Assembly (NCBI GenBank): GCA_002471665.1
Contig: DKQK01000005.1
Span: 1-54,625 of the forward strand
Direction of reading: 5' to 3'
DNA: 54,625 nucleotides
DNA from: Gammaproteobacteria bacterium UBA7310
GTDB lineage: Bacteria; Pseudomonadota; Gammaproteobacteria; Pseudomonadales; Ketobacteraceae
Shown here: piece by piece, positions 8,666 to 16,624 of the stretch
How the letters are laid out: each line of letters starts with the position of its first letter
Position numbering within the stretch: position 1 is the stretch's first letter
The notes under the pieces: generated by a model
Database searches by the model: none
Seen by the model: only the letters and a program-made list of their open reading frames with translations
Told to the model about the DNA's origin: nothing
Position numbers and translations under genes: made by a program

Positions 8666-9076
8666 ATGCACTACTCAACCAGACACTCTGACATGAGCAT
8701 CCGTAAAACCCTGGAGCCCGAATTATTCGGTGCTGCATTTCTGCAGCTGGACCAGATGATCGAGCGCTTTCATCCCATGCTGGAAGATGATCACTTTCTG
8801 CAGGAAAACCTCGACGCCATCTGCGAGGAACTGAAGGCCAACGCCATCCAGCACGCCCCCCTGCCCTGCGAACGGGGCGAACACGTGATTGAACAACTGG
8901 AAAAGGTGTCCCGTCACGCCCAGGAAATGGCTAAGGAAGAACAACGTATTGTGGAAGAAAGCCACGACCAGGCTGCCGGGGCGGAAGAGCTGGAATCCGC
9001 TGCCTATTTTGAGCTGGCCAATGAACTGCGCCTGTGCTCTACCCAGTTCCGACGCAACCTGATGTGCGCCGCCTGA
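8666..9076 (+). CDS. Small acidic helical protein of unknown function
   Basis: A 136-residue soluble protein, rich in Glu, Gln and His and predicted mostly helical, for example HVIEQLEKVSRHAQEMAKEE and ELESAAYFELANELRL. I recognise no family. The ATG at 8666 is chosen for its GGAGAA Shine-Dalgarno; an upstream in-frame start at 8606 lacks one. It is divergent from the response regulator (262 bases between starts, enough for promoters of both) and lies 22 bases before fadE on the same strand, so it may be co-transcribed with fadE. Confidence 0.65.
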   Translation: MHYSTRHSDMSIRKTLEPELFGAAFLQLDQMIERFHPMLEDDHFLQENLDAICEELKANAIQHAPLPCERGEHVIEQLEKVSRHAQEMAKEEQRIVEESHDQAAGAEELESAAYFELANELRLCSTQFRRNLMCAA

Positions 9077-9098
9077 ACGTCAACCCCGGAGGAATCCC

Positions 9099-11582
9099 AT
9101 GCCCATTGTTTTAATGCTGTTGACCACACTGGTCACCCTGTACCTGCGTACCGAACGCAAAATCGCACTGCTGGCACTCACGGTCGCTGCGCTATTGGGT
9201 TGCGGATGGCACGGCTGGAGTCTGTGGGCCATCATACCCTCGGCCCTGCTGCTGGGGCTGGCCGCAGCCCTGTTGTTCCCCAACCCGGTGCGCACCCGCA
9301 TCAGTGCCAAAGTACTGGACCTGATCCGCAATCTGCTGCCCAGCCTGTCTGAAACAGAACAGCAGGCACTGCGTTCCGGTGATGTGGATTGGGATGCGCA
9401 GTTATTTTCCGGCAAGCCGGACTGGGACACCCTGCTCAATGCGCCCCCCTTCCGGCTCTCGGATGAGGAACAACAGTTTGTGGACGGCCCGGTCAGCGAA
9501 TTGTGCGCCAAGCTGGACGACTGGAAGATTACCCAGGAATTGATGGACCTGCCGGAGGCTGCCTGGCGCTACATCCGCGAATCCGGATTCTTTGGGCTGG
9601 TGATCGACAAACAATACGGCGGCAAGGGCTTTTCCGCCGCCGCCCACTCCGAAATCGTCATGAAAATCTCCACCCGCAGCGTCAGCGCCGCCGTCACCGT
9701 GATGGTACCCAACTCATTGGGCCCCGCTGAATTGCTGCAACACTACGGCACCGATGAACAAAAACAGCATTACCTGCCACGGCTGGCGGCCGGCAAGGAG
9801 ATCCCCTGCTTCGCGCTCACCTCGGCCCTGGCCGGATCCGATGCCGGCGCCATTCCGGATCTGGGCATCGTCACCAAAGGCCAATGGAAAGGCAAGGAGA
9901 CCCTGGGCCTCAGTGTCACCTGGAACAAGCGCTACATCACGCTGGCACCAGTGGCAACACTGATCGGGCTGGCCATCAAAGTGGAAGACCCAAACGGGTT
10001 ACTGGGGGCGAACCACCCCATGGGTGTCACCTGCGTACTGATTCCCAGCGACACCGACGGCGTCCATCAGGGTGATCGGCACCTGCCCATGAACCAGGCT
10101 TTTATGAACGGGCCCACCTGGGGCGAAGACGTGTTTATCCCCATGGAGCAGATCATTGGTGGTCAAGAGCGAATCGGACAGGGTTGGATCATGTTGTTGG
10201 AATGCCTGTCGGTGGGGCGCGCGATTTCCCTGCCCGCATTGAGTACAGGCGCGGGCAAACATTGCTGCCTGACCACCGGTGCCTACGCCGCCATTCGGCA
10301 GCAGTTCGGCCGCTCCATTGCGGAGTTTGAAGGGGTGCAGGAAGCGCTGGAACCCATCGCCGGCGACACCTACATGATGGACGCCGCGCGGCGCCTCACC
10401 GCCGCCATGCTGGACCGCGGCATTAAACCGGCCATTCCCTCGGCGCTGTTGAAATACCGCAACACCGAGCTGATGCGCGACGTGGTGAACAATGCCATGG
10501 ACGTGGTGGCCGGACGCGGCGTGATTGTCGGCCCGAGGAATTTTCTGGCCCGGGTATACCAGTCGCTCCCCATCAGCATTACGGTGGAAGGGGCCAACAT
10601 TCTTACCCGCAGCCTGATGGTGTTCGGGCAGGGTGCCATACGCTGCCACCCCTATCTGGTACAGGAAATCGAAGCGGCGTCCGCCAACCCCAGTGCAGAC
10701 GCGGTCAAACAATTTGAGCAGGCCTTTTTCGGTCACCTTGGCCACGCCTTCAGTAACGTATTGCGCAGCCTGGGCCTGGCACTGAGCCTGGGCTATCTCA
10801 GCCGCACACCCAACCAGGGACAACTGCAACCTTACTACCGTCGCCTGAACCGGTTTTCAGCGGCACTGGCACTGCTGACGGACGTCAGCCTGGCGGTGAT
10901 CGGCGGTAAGCTGAAGGCCCGTGAACGGCTGTCCGGGCGCATGGCCGATAGCCTGGTGAGCCTGTATTACGCCTCCGCCACCCTGAAATATTTCCACGAC
11001 AACGGTTATCCGGAAGAAGAACGGGTGCTGGTGGACTGGGCCATGAAACGTTGTCTGTACGACGTGCAACGTGCCATGAACGACGTCATCGCCAACTACC
11101 CGGTGCCATGGTTGCGGCCACTGCTGCGGGTACTGGTGTTTCCATTGGGTCTGCGCCTCGCGCCTCCCGGCGATCTACTGGGGCAGCAGGTGTCGCAAAC
11201 CATCACCCAGCCGGGCGTGGTTCGTGACACACTGACCCGTGGCATCTACCTCAACCTGGATCCGGAGGATGCGGTGGGCCGCGTATTGAATGCCTTTAAA
11301 CTGCAAACGGAAACCGCGCACCTGCAGGAAAAATTACATCGGGCCGTGCGGGAAAGCGACCAAACGGAAACCATTAAGGATCTGGAAATGCTGCTGGAAA
11401 AACAGCGGGATAAGAAGCTGCAATGGGCGGAGGAAAACGGTGTACTGAGTCAGGACGAAACCCGCCAACTGAGCGCTGCAATGAGCGCCATCTACGATGC
11501 CCTACGGGTGGATTCCTTTGCCGGCAAAGCTGCCACAGCAACTAAAAAGGCCCAGACCAAAGCGCTGCAGAACGCCAGCTGA
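9099..11582 (+). CDS. fadE: Acyl-CoA dehydrogenase FadE
   Basis: An 827-residue enzyme of the E. coli FadE (YafH) type, which performs the first, FAD-dependent oxidation of fatty acyl-CoA in beta-oxidation. Two hydrophobic segments at the N-terminus (residues about 3-25 and 30-66) mark membrane association. The dehydrogenase core follows: EAAWRYIRESGFFGLVIDK, NSLGPAELLQHYGTDEQ, CFALTSALAGSDAGAIPD and SITVEGANILTRSLMVFGQG. The last 300 residues form the extra helical domain (DUF1974) typical of FadE. The length is close to E. coli FadE (814). A GGAGGAATCCC ribosome site precedes the ATG. The small upstream gene may be in the same transcript. Confidence 0.96.
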   Translation: MPIVLMLLTTLVTLYLRTERKIALLALTVAALLGCGWHGWSLWAIIPSALLLGLAAALLFPNPVRTRISAKVLDLIRNLLPSLSETEQQALRSGDVDWDAQLFSGKPDWDTLLNAPPFRLSDEEQQFVDGPVSELCAKLDDWKITQELMDLPEAAWRYIRESGFFGLVIDKQYGGKGFSAAAHSEIVMKISTRSVSAAVTVMVPNSLGPAELLQHYGTDEQKQHYLPRLAAGKEIPCFALTSALAGSDAGAIPDLGIVTKGQWKGKETLGLSVTWNKRYITLAPVATLIGLAIKVEDPNGLLGANHPMGVTCVLIPSDTDGVHQGDRHLPMNQAFMNGPTWGEDVFIPMEQIIGGQERIGQGWIMLLECLSVGRAISLPALSTGAGKHCCLTTGAYAAIRQQFGRSIAEFEGVQEALEPIAGDTYMMDAARRLTAAMLDRGIKPAIPSALLKYRNTELMRDVVNNAMDVVAGRGVIVGPRNFLARVYQSLPISITVEGANILTRSLMVFGQGAIRCHPYLVQEIEAASANPSADAVKQFEQAFFGHLGHAFSNVLRSLGLALSLGYLSRTPNQGQLQPYYRRLNRFSAALALLTDVSLAVIGGKLKARERLSGRMADSLVSLYYASATLKYFHDNGYPEEERVLVDWAMKRCLYDVQRAMNDVIANYPVPWLRPLLRVLVFPLGLRLAPPGDLLGQQVSQTITQPGVVRDTLTRGIYLNLDPEDAVGRVLNAFKLQTETAHLQEKLHRAVRESDQTETIKDLEMLLEKQRDKKLQWAEENGVLSQDETRQLSAAMSAIYDALRVDSFAGKAATATKKAQTKALQNAS

Positions 11583-11611
11583 TCTGTGGCAAGCGCCGAT
11601 GGCCTAAGCAT

Positions 11612-11655
11612 AGTGGTCTGAGCATGGTGGTCTGAGGATGGTCGCTCAGACCACT
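11612..11655. terminator. 12-bp inverted repeat between convergent fadE and parC, possible bidirectional terminator
   Basis: AGTGGTCTGAGC (11612-11623) and GCTCAGACCACT (11644-11655) are perfectly complementary and separated by 20 bases. The spacer carries a second, direct copy of GGTCTGAG. The element lies exactly between the stop codons of two converging genes. No long T-run follows on either side, so a factor-independent terminator is plausible but not typical. A protein-binding repeat is the alternative. Confidence 0.45.
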
Positions 11656-11668
11656 GGCGCCGGGCACC

Positions 11669-13912
11669 TTACACCACTTCAATGGCGTCCACTTTCTGGA
11701 AGCCGCGGGGCAGTTTGTTGCCACGTCGGCCCCGCTCTCCCAGATAATGTTCCAAATCCGCGAACTTCAAACCGATGTGACGTTTGCCGGCGTAGATCTT
11801 AAGCTGGTTATCCTGCCCCAGTACCACCGTATCCACCACGAACTCCTCACGGCTTTCCACCCGCGCTCCCGGAATACTGATGATCTTGTTGCCTTTGCCT
11901 TTCGCCAGCTCCGGTAACTCCGCCACCGGGAACATCAGCATGCGGCCTTCATTGGTCACCGCCACCACATATTGGCTCTCGGCATCGGTGACCGGTTTAG
12001 GCTGCAACACACGGCCACCCTTGGGCAGGTTGATAAAGGCTTTACCATTCTTGTTGCGGGTCACCGCATCCGCCAGCTTGCCGATAAAGCCATAGCCGGC
12101 ATCACTGGTCACCAGATAGCGCTGGTGGTCGGAGCCCATTAACACCGCGTCAAAGGTGGCCCCGGAAGGCGGTGACAAACGGGCCGACAGGGGCTCACCC
12201 TGGCCCCGTGCAGAGGGCAGGGTATGGGCCGGCAGCGCGTAACTGCGTCCGGTGCTGTCGATGAAGATGGCGTTCTGGTTGGATTTGCCCAAGGCAGAGG
12301 CTTTGTATTCGTCACCCGCCTTGTAGCTCAACCCAACCGCATCCACCTCATGCCCTTTGGCGGCCCGCACCCAGCCTTTTTTCGACAGCACCACGGTCAC
12401 CGGATCGGCGGACACCAGCTCGGTTTCATCCAGGGCCCGGGCCTCGGTACGCATCACGATGGGCGATCGGCGGTCATCACCGAACTTATCCATGTCTTCA
12501 CGGATTTCTTTGACGATCTCTTTTTTCAGCTTGGCATTGGAGTTGAGAATGGCTTCCAGCTTTTTGCGTTCTGCTTCCAACTCATCCTGCTCACCACGGA
12601 TTTTGAACTCTTCCAGCTTGGCCAGATTGCGCAGGCGAATATTCAAGATGGCTTCGGCCTGAATGTCGGAAATGCCAAAGCGTTCCACCATCACCGGCTT
12701 GGGTTCATCCTCGGTGCGGATAATATGAATCACCTCATCGATATTGAGGTAGGCAATCAACAAGCCTTCCAGGATATGCAGGCGGTCCAGCACTTTATCC
12801 AGGCGATACTGCAAACGCCTGCGCACGGTGGTGATCCGGAACTCCAGCCACTCGCTGAGCATATCGTGCAGGCCCTTCACACCGGGCCGGCCATCGTTGC
12901 CGATTACATTAAGATTGACGCGGTAGGTACGTTCCAGGTCGGTGGTGGCGAACAGGTGCCCCATCAACTGCTCCACGTCCACCCGGTTGGAACGGGGTGT
13001 GATCACCAGGCGGGTGGGATTTTCATGGTCCGATTCATCCCGCAGATCGCTCACCATGGGCAGCTTTTTCTTGTTCATCTGGTCGGCGATCTGTTCCAGT
13101 ATCTTGTTGCCGGACACCTGGTGCGGCAGCGCCGTCACAATCACATCACCGTCTTCCAACAGATAGCGGGCCCGCATGCGCAGGGAACCGCGCCCGGTCA
13201 CGTACATTTTGATGATGTCATTGCGGGGGGTAATGATTTCCGCATTGGTGGGGAAATCCGGGCCCTGAATGATGTCGCACAGATCATCCACCGAGCAGCC
13301 CGGGTCTTCCAGCAGCTTGATACAGGCATTGCCCACTTCCCGCAGGTTGTGGGGTGGAATATCCGTGGACATGCCCACGGCAATGCCCATGGCGCCGTTC
13401 AACAATACATTGGGCAGCCGCGCCGGCAGCACCACCGGCTCTTCCAGGGAACCGTCGAAGTTAGGCTGCCACTCCACCGTGCCCTGGCCCAGTTCACCCA
13501 GCAACACATCCGCATAGGGCGCCAGGCGGGATTCGGTGTAACGCATGGCGGCGAAGGATTTCGGATCGTCCGGTGAGCCCCAGTTGCCCTGGCCGTCCAC
13601 CAGCGGATAGCGGTAAGAGAACGGTTGCGCCATCAGCACCATGGCTTCGTAACAGGCACTGTCGCCGTGGGGGTGGTATTTACCCAGTACATCACCCACG
13701 GTGCGGGCGGATTTCTTGTGCTTGGAGCTGGCTTTCAGGCCCAGCTCTGACATGGCGTATACGATGCGGCGCTGCACCGGCTTGAGGCCATCCCCCAGAC
13801 TGGGCAGGGCCCGGTCCAGGATGACGTACATGGAATAATCGAGATAGGCGCGTTCGGTGTATTCTTTGAGGGGAAGGCGTTCAACGCCTTCAAAATCCAT
13901 AGGCTGGGTCAT
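11669..13912 (-). CDS. parC: DNA topoisomerase IV subunit A
   Basis: A 747-residue ParC, which with ParE decatenates daughter chromosomes. The N-terminal breakage-reunion domain shows YSMYVILDRALPSLGDGLKP, the quinolone-determining region GKYHPHGDSACYEAM with Ser85 and Glu89 in the sensitive (wild-type) form, and the catalytic Tyr125 in AAMRYTESRLA. The C-terminal part (about residues 490-745) is the beta-pinwheel DNA-wrapping domain, ending near EHYLGERGRRGNKLPRG. ParC rather than GyrA is favoured by overall length and by absence of the GyrA-box QRRGGKG motif. serB lies about 9 kb away, as in Pseudomonas where the two are also near neighbours. Confidence 0.97.
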   Translation of the reverse strand: MTQPMDFEGVERLPLKEYTERAYLDYSMYVILDRALPSLGDGLKPVQRRIVYAMSELGLKASSKHKKSARTVGDVLGKYHPHGDSACYEAMVLMAQPFSYRYPLVDGQGNWGSPDDPKSFAAMRYTESRLAPYADVLLGELGQGTVEWQPNFDGSLEEPVVLPARLPNVLLNGAMGIAVGMSTDIPPHNLREVGNACIKLLEDPGCSVDDLCDIIQGPDFPTNAEIITPRNDIIKMYVTGRGSLRMRARYLLEDGDVIVTALPHQVSGNKILEQIADQMNKKKLPMVSDLRDESDHENPTRLVITPRSNRVDVEQLMGHLFATTDLERTYRVNLNVIGNDGRPGVKGLHDMLSEWLEFRITTVRRRLQYRLDKVLDRLHILEGLLIAYLNIDEVIHIIRTEDEPKPVMVERFGISDIQAEAILNIRLRNLAKLEEFKIRGEQDELEAERKKLEAILNSNAKLKKEIVKEIREDMDKFGDDRRSPIVMRTEARALDETELVSADPVTVVLSKKGWVRAAKGHEVDAVGLSYKAGDEYKASALGKSNQNAIFIDSTGRSYALPAHTLPSARGQGEPLSARLSPPSGATFDAVLMGSDHQRYLVTSDAGYGFIGKLADAVTRNKNGKAFINLPKGGRVLQPKPVTDAESQYVVAVTNEGRMLMFPVAELPELAKGKGNKIISIPGARVESREEFVVDTVVLGQDNQLKIYAGKRHIGLKFADLEHYLGERGRRGNKLPRGFQKVDAIEVV

Positions 13913-14052
13913 AATAGTCTGGTTTGTTCGCTCTTATTCTGGATGTGTCGAAGACAGATTGCCTTCATTCTAATAGAAGAGACCGAAAAAACCAGAATTG
14001 ATTCAGTGGGTTAATTATTGTCAGATGGATGAACGGTTTGGCCGGGCCCCGC

Positions 14053-14340
14053 TCAATACCCCACGGCACCGGACTGCAGTTGATCGTCCAGGCACACCGG
14101 CTTTTTGTACTTTACACAGGCCATACGGGTGCAGGCGGCCATGTCGGCTCCCGGAGCCCGGGTACAGTGATTACAACCATCGAAAAAACGCGTGCAGGAG
14201 CGTGGGATCAGGGTGCGCCAGCTATCCTGATGGTATTCGATTTCCGGGGCGATACTTTGATCCTGGGGGTTCTGGGCTGCCTGTTGGGTGCAGGCCAATA
14301 ACATTACGCCCAGCGCGATCATGGTCAGAGAGCGGAACAT
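14053..14340 (-). CDS. Small Cys-rich lipoprotein
   Basis: A 95-residue protein with a lipoprotein signal (SLTMIALGVMLLAC, Cys17). The mature part contains seven further Cys in CTRFFDGCNHCTR, AACTRMACVKYKKPVC, implying a disulfide-stabilised fold exposed in the periplasm or on the outer membrane. I do not know the family. The ATG at 14340 is preferred because an AGG lies six bases upstream and it begins the signal directly; ATG at 14346 and a start at 14379 are alternatives. It lies 35 bases after the PEP-CTERM gene on the same strand, so the two are probably co-transcribed. Confidence 0.65.
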   Translation of the reverse strand: MFRSLTMIALGVMLLACTQQAAQNPQDQSIAPEIEYHQDSWRTLIPRSCTRFFDGCNHCTRAPGADMAACTRMACVKYKKPVCLDDQLQSGAVGY

Positions 14341-14375
14341 AGCCATCCTGTGCGTCCATGTAGTGACAGTAGCGC

Positions 14376-14960
14376 TCACTTTGCCACATTCAGCCTGCTG
14401 TTTCGAGATCCGGCTACGGTCTGTCGGCGCGCAATCACAAGGCCCACGACGCCGATCAGAATCAAGCCCACGGTGCCCGGCTCCGGCACGGGCACGGGGT
14501 GCTGGCTTACCTGGATGCTGTGCTCACTGAACAGGGCATGATAGCCGGACAGCGCCACTGAGCACACCATGGCCTGATCACAGGCATGCCAGAACGGACC
14601 CGGGCCTGCGGCCAGCAAGGCATGGTCACCGAAGGCCAACAAGCCTTCCATGGAGTGGCCTGGGCCATCACCCAGCACACCGCCATCCAGGTCGTACACC
14701 AGACCGGCCAGGTGTTCCATACCCAGCTCGAAGGAAGCCAACCAGCCCGCGCCTTCGAAACGAAGCTGGAAACCGCTGATCTCACCGGCGAAGGATGACA
14801 GCTGACCGTTGTTGTCCAGATCCTCGCCCACAAACTGCCCCGTCAACTGCGCGCCGGCGGCATAACCATCTTGAAAGAAGTCATAAGTGATGGGCATGGC
14901 TTGCAGCGGCAGACAGAACATCAATCCGCTGATCACCGCTATGCTGGTTAAAATTTTCAT
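14376..14960 (-). CDS. PEP-CTERM sorting-domain protein
   Basis: A 194-residue secreted protein. It has an N-terminal signal peptide (ILTSIAVISGLMFCLPLQA) and a C-terminal PEP-CTERM tripartite signal: VPEPGTVGLILIGVVGLVIA followed by the basic tail ARRQ. Proteins with this tail are processed by exosortase (EpsH/XrtA) and displayed or released, usually in exopolysaccharide-producing Gram-negatives. The middle is Gly-rich and of PEP-CTERM anchor type with no enzyme motif. The ATG at 14960 has GGGGAA upstream and starts the signal peptide; an extension to 14999 is less likely. No exosortase or polysaccharide gene is in the window, so the partner enzyme must be elsewhere. Confidence 0.85.
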   Translation of the reverse strand: MKILTSIAVISGLMFCLPLQAMPITYDFFQDGYAAGAQLTGQFVGEDLDNNGQLSSFAGEISGFQLRFEGAGWLASFELGMEHLAGLVYDLDGGVLGDGPGHSMEGLLAFGDHALLAAGPGPFWHACDQAMVCSVALSGYHALFSEHSIQVSQHPVPVPEPGTVGLILIGVVGLVIARRQTVAGSRNSRLNVAK

Positions 14961-15147
14961 GGTCTGTTCCCCAAATGTGATCCGTAAAATGATTCGCATA
15001 ACAGGGAAGAGGCAATCGCAATGCCAGTGATCGCCCGTGCAGGTCAGTTGGTATTAGTGGGCGGGGTTTCTGGTAGTTTTACGCATTCGAAACAAGGTGC
15101 CGGCAACGGCACTACAAAAGCATGTCACAAAGCAACAGTGAGCGGCG

Positions 15148-15185
15148 AAGTGACATGACACACGCGCCGGTGAATCATGTCACTT
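15148..15185. promoter_or_regulatory. 11-bp perfect inverted repeat, candidate operator upstream of the PEP-CTERM gene
   Basis: AAGTGACATGA and TCATGTCACTT are perfect complements separated by 16 bases, and a further half-site CATGTCAC lies at 15121-15128. The element is in the 249-base gap between the tautomerase stop and the PEP-CTERM start. With no T-run it fits a repressor/activator site better than a terminator. Nothing else is clear in this gap. Confidence 0.5.
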
Positions 15186-15209
15186 TCGACTATCCATCTT
15201 AGGTGATTA

Positions 15210-15419
15210 CTACTCTGCGGCCTGCTCCCGTCTTAGCTCAGTCACGGTTTTCCCACCGACACCCCAGTGATCCGTGGACACAATATCGATCACCACATGG
15301 GTAGTGGCAGGGTTCTTGCCGAGGGTGTCCACCAACAGTTGAGTGGTACCTTCGATTAAGCGCTGCAGACGGGCTTCGGTGACACCTTCATCGGTGATCT
15401 TAATATTAACGTATGGCAT
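15210..15419 (-). CDS. 4-oxalocrotonate tautomerase family protein
   Basis: A 69-residue tautomerase. After removal of the initiator Met the protein starts with Pro, the general base of the family (MPYVNIKITDEGVT), and the body LQRLIEGTTQLLVDTLGKNP with VVIDIVSTDHWGVGG matches the beta-alpha-beta 4-OT fold. Members isomerise enol-keto acids in aromatic ring-cleavage routes or act promiscuously on electrophiles. An AAAGGAG ribosome site precedes the start. It ends a minus-strand set with an NTF2-like protein and a GST, which points to handling of aromatic or electrophilic compounds; the substrate is unknown. Confidence 0.9.
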   Translation of the reverse strand: MPYVNIKITDEGVTEARLQRLIEGTTQLLVDTLGKNPATTHVVIDIVSTDHWGVGGKTVTELRREQAAE

Positions 15420-15439
15420 GTTTGTCTCCTTTCTTCAGG

Positions 15440-15856
15440 TTAGGGGTTAGTTACATTGCTGCTCTGGTTTATCTGCGGTGCCTTCGACTGCAAGCAGTAG
15501 GTTGCACTGTTGTTAGCGTACATCTTGTTTACGATTTTCCATTCACCCTGCTCCTTCAACAGGCCCAGGTAATCAATAAAATGGCCATGGGGTAACGGGC
15601 AGTTAAGTTTCACCACAGCCTGCTCCGACATCAACTCCACACCCAGGACGCGATACTCCCAGGGATGGTTGTTGTGGGCAGGCACACTCCGTTTGGCCAC
15701 ATCATTCAACCAGGTGCTTATGGAGCGCCGCTGGCCAGGCGCTTTCAACACGCAATCCTGGTGAAACAGTGTTTCCAGGGTACCGGCATCGCCATAATGC
15801 AGGCCTTTGAAATAAAGCTCCACCATACTGAGAATTTGGACCAGATCAGCCTGCAT
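15440..15856 (-). CDS. NTF2-like (SnoaL/DUF4440-type) protein
   Basis: A 138-residue protein with the cone-shaped NTF2-like fold pattern: an initial helix VQILSMVELYFKGLHYGDAG, LETLFHQDCVLKAP, then the strands WEYRVLGVELMSEQAVVKLNC, HFIDYLGLLKEQGEWKIVNK. Family members include small isomerases, dehydratases and ligand-binding proteins. The ATG at 15856 lies inside the end of the GST gene (11-base overlap), implying coupled translation. It is the middle gene of the GST/NTF2-like/tautomerase set. Whether it is an enzyme cannot be read from the sequence. Confidence 0.8.
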   Translation of the reverse strand: MQADLVQILSMVELYFKGLHYGDAGTLETLFHQDCVLKAPGQRRSISTWLNDVAKRSVPAHNNHPWEYRVLGVELMSEQAVVKLNCPLPHGHFIDYLGLLKEQGEWKIVNKMYANNSATYCLQSKAPQINQSSNVTNP

Positions 15857-16460
15857 GATGGGTGTACTCCTGCTCCCGTTGTATTGCCCGCTGAACACTG
15901 TCGCGGGCCAGCACCCGCTCTACCATGGCGCGTGCCCGAGGCCCGGTTTCGATCTCAACCGGGAACAGCGCTCCCCAGCGGTAATAAACGGCCAGCAGAA
16001 AATCCGCCGCCGAGACATGCTCTCCGCCAAGGTAGGGCTGACCCTGCAAGCGGGTTTCCAGCGCCTGCCACAGGGCGCTGATCTGGGCGGCGGCGGCAGC
16101 AAAAGCCTGGTGTCGCGCCGTTTCCCGTTGCAGCACACCGTCGATGAAAAACAGGCGCCCATAGGCCGGATGCACAGTGGCATTGGCCAGCAACATCTGT
16201 TCGATGGCGCGCTGACGGGGAGCGCCACTGCGGGGCAACAACCGGTTGTCATGCTTATCCAGTAAATGCAGCAGGATCGCCGCCCCCTCACACAGCACCT
16301 CCCCCTCATCCACCAGCACCGGCACGGTCTGCACCGGATTCAGTTGGGCGAATTCGGCGGCGTCCTGTTTGTGAATCAGGGTCAACGGCTGATCCAGTTC
16401 GTTCAGTATGGAATGAATTGCCAACGAGCAGGCGTCGGGAATGAAATACAACGTGTACAT
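15846..16460 (-). CDS. Glutathione S-transferase
   Basis: A 204-residue cytosolic GST. The thioredoxin-like N-domain begins MYTLYFIPDACSLAIHS, with a Cys11 where beta-class enzymes place their catalytic Cys, and contains the glutathione-binding cis-Pro stretch VQTVPVLVDEGEVLCEGAAI. The helical C-domain includes YLGGEHVSAADFLLAVYYRWG, the conserved N-capping box Asp. The start chosen has GGAGG six bases upstream; a longer frame to 16505 lacks support. It leads a minus-strand operon with the NTF2-like and tautomerase genes and faces a LysR gene across a shared promoter region. The target compound is not known. Confidence 0.92.
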   Translation of the reverse strand: MYTLYFIPDACSLAIHSILNELDQPLTLIHKQDAAEFAQLNPVQTVPVLVDEGEVLCEGAAILLHLLDKHDNRLLPRSGAPRQRAIEQMLLANATVHPAYGRLFFIDGVLQRETARHQAFAAAAAQISALWQALETRLQGQPYLGGEHVSAADFLLAVYYRWGALFPVEIETGPRARAMVERVLARDSVQRAIQREQEYTHHAG

Positions 16461-16579
16461 GCACACCTCCATTGAGTCAGCACTGCCTCTTAACAGCGCT
16501 TTCATTGCGAATTAAAAACCTAACCGATGTATTCGGGGCTCAGTGTGCCCACCCGCAGCGCCTTAATAAATGGCAATAA

Positions 16580-16598
16580 TGTTGATACACTGTCAACA
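16580..16598. promoter_or_regulatory. 19-bp palindrome in the GST/LysR divergent promoter, candidate LysR box
   Basis: TGTTGA and TCAACA flank a 7-base spacer (TACACTG), giving a symmetrical site in the 164-base gap between two divergent genes. LysR-type regulators usually bind imperfect palindromes with T-N11-A in such positions; this site qualifies. It lies just upstream of the LysR ribosome-binding region, so it could serve autorepression and activation of the GST set. Confidence 0.5.
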
Positions 16599-16624
16599 CA
16601 CAGGAAACAGTGAAACCATCCAGC

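Noticed and set aside
12224..13576. A 450-codon open frame antisense to parC
   Set aside because: It lies entirely within the well-supported parC gene on the other strand, has repetitive His/Gln-rich sequence without domains, and is typical of a shadow in GC-rich DNA.
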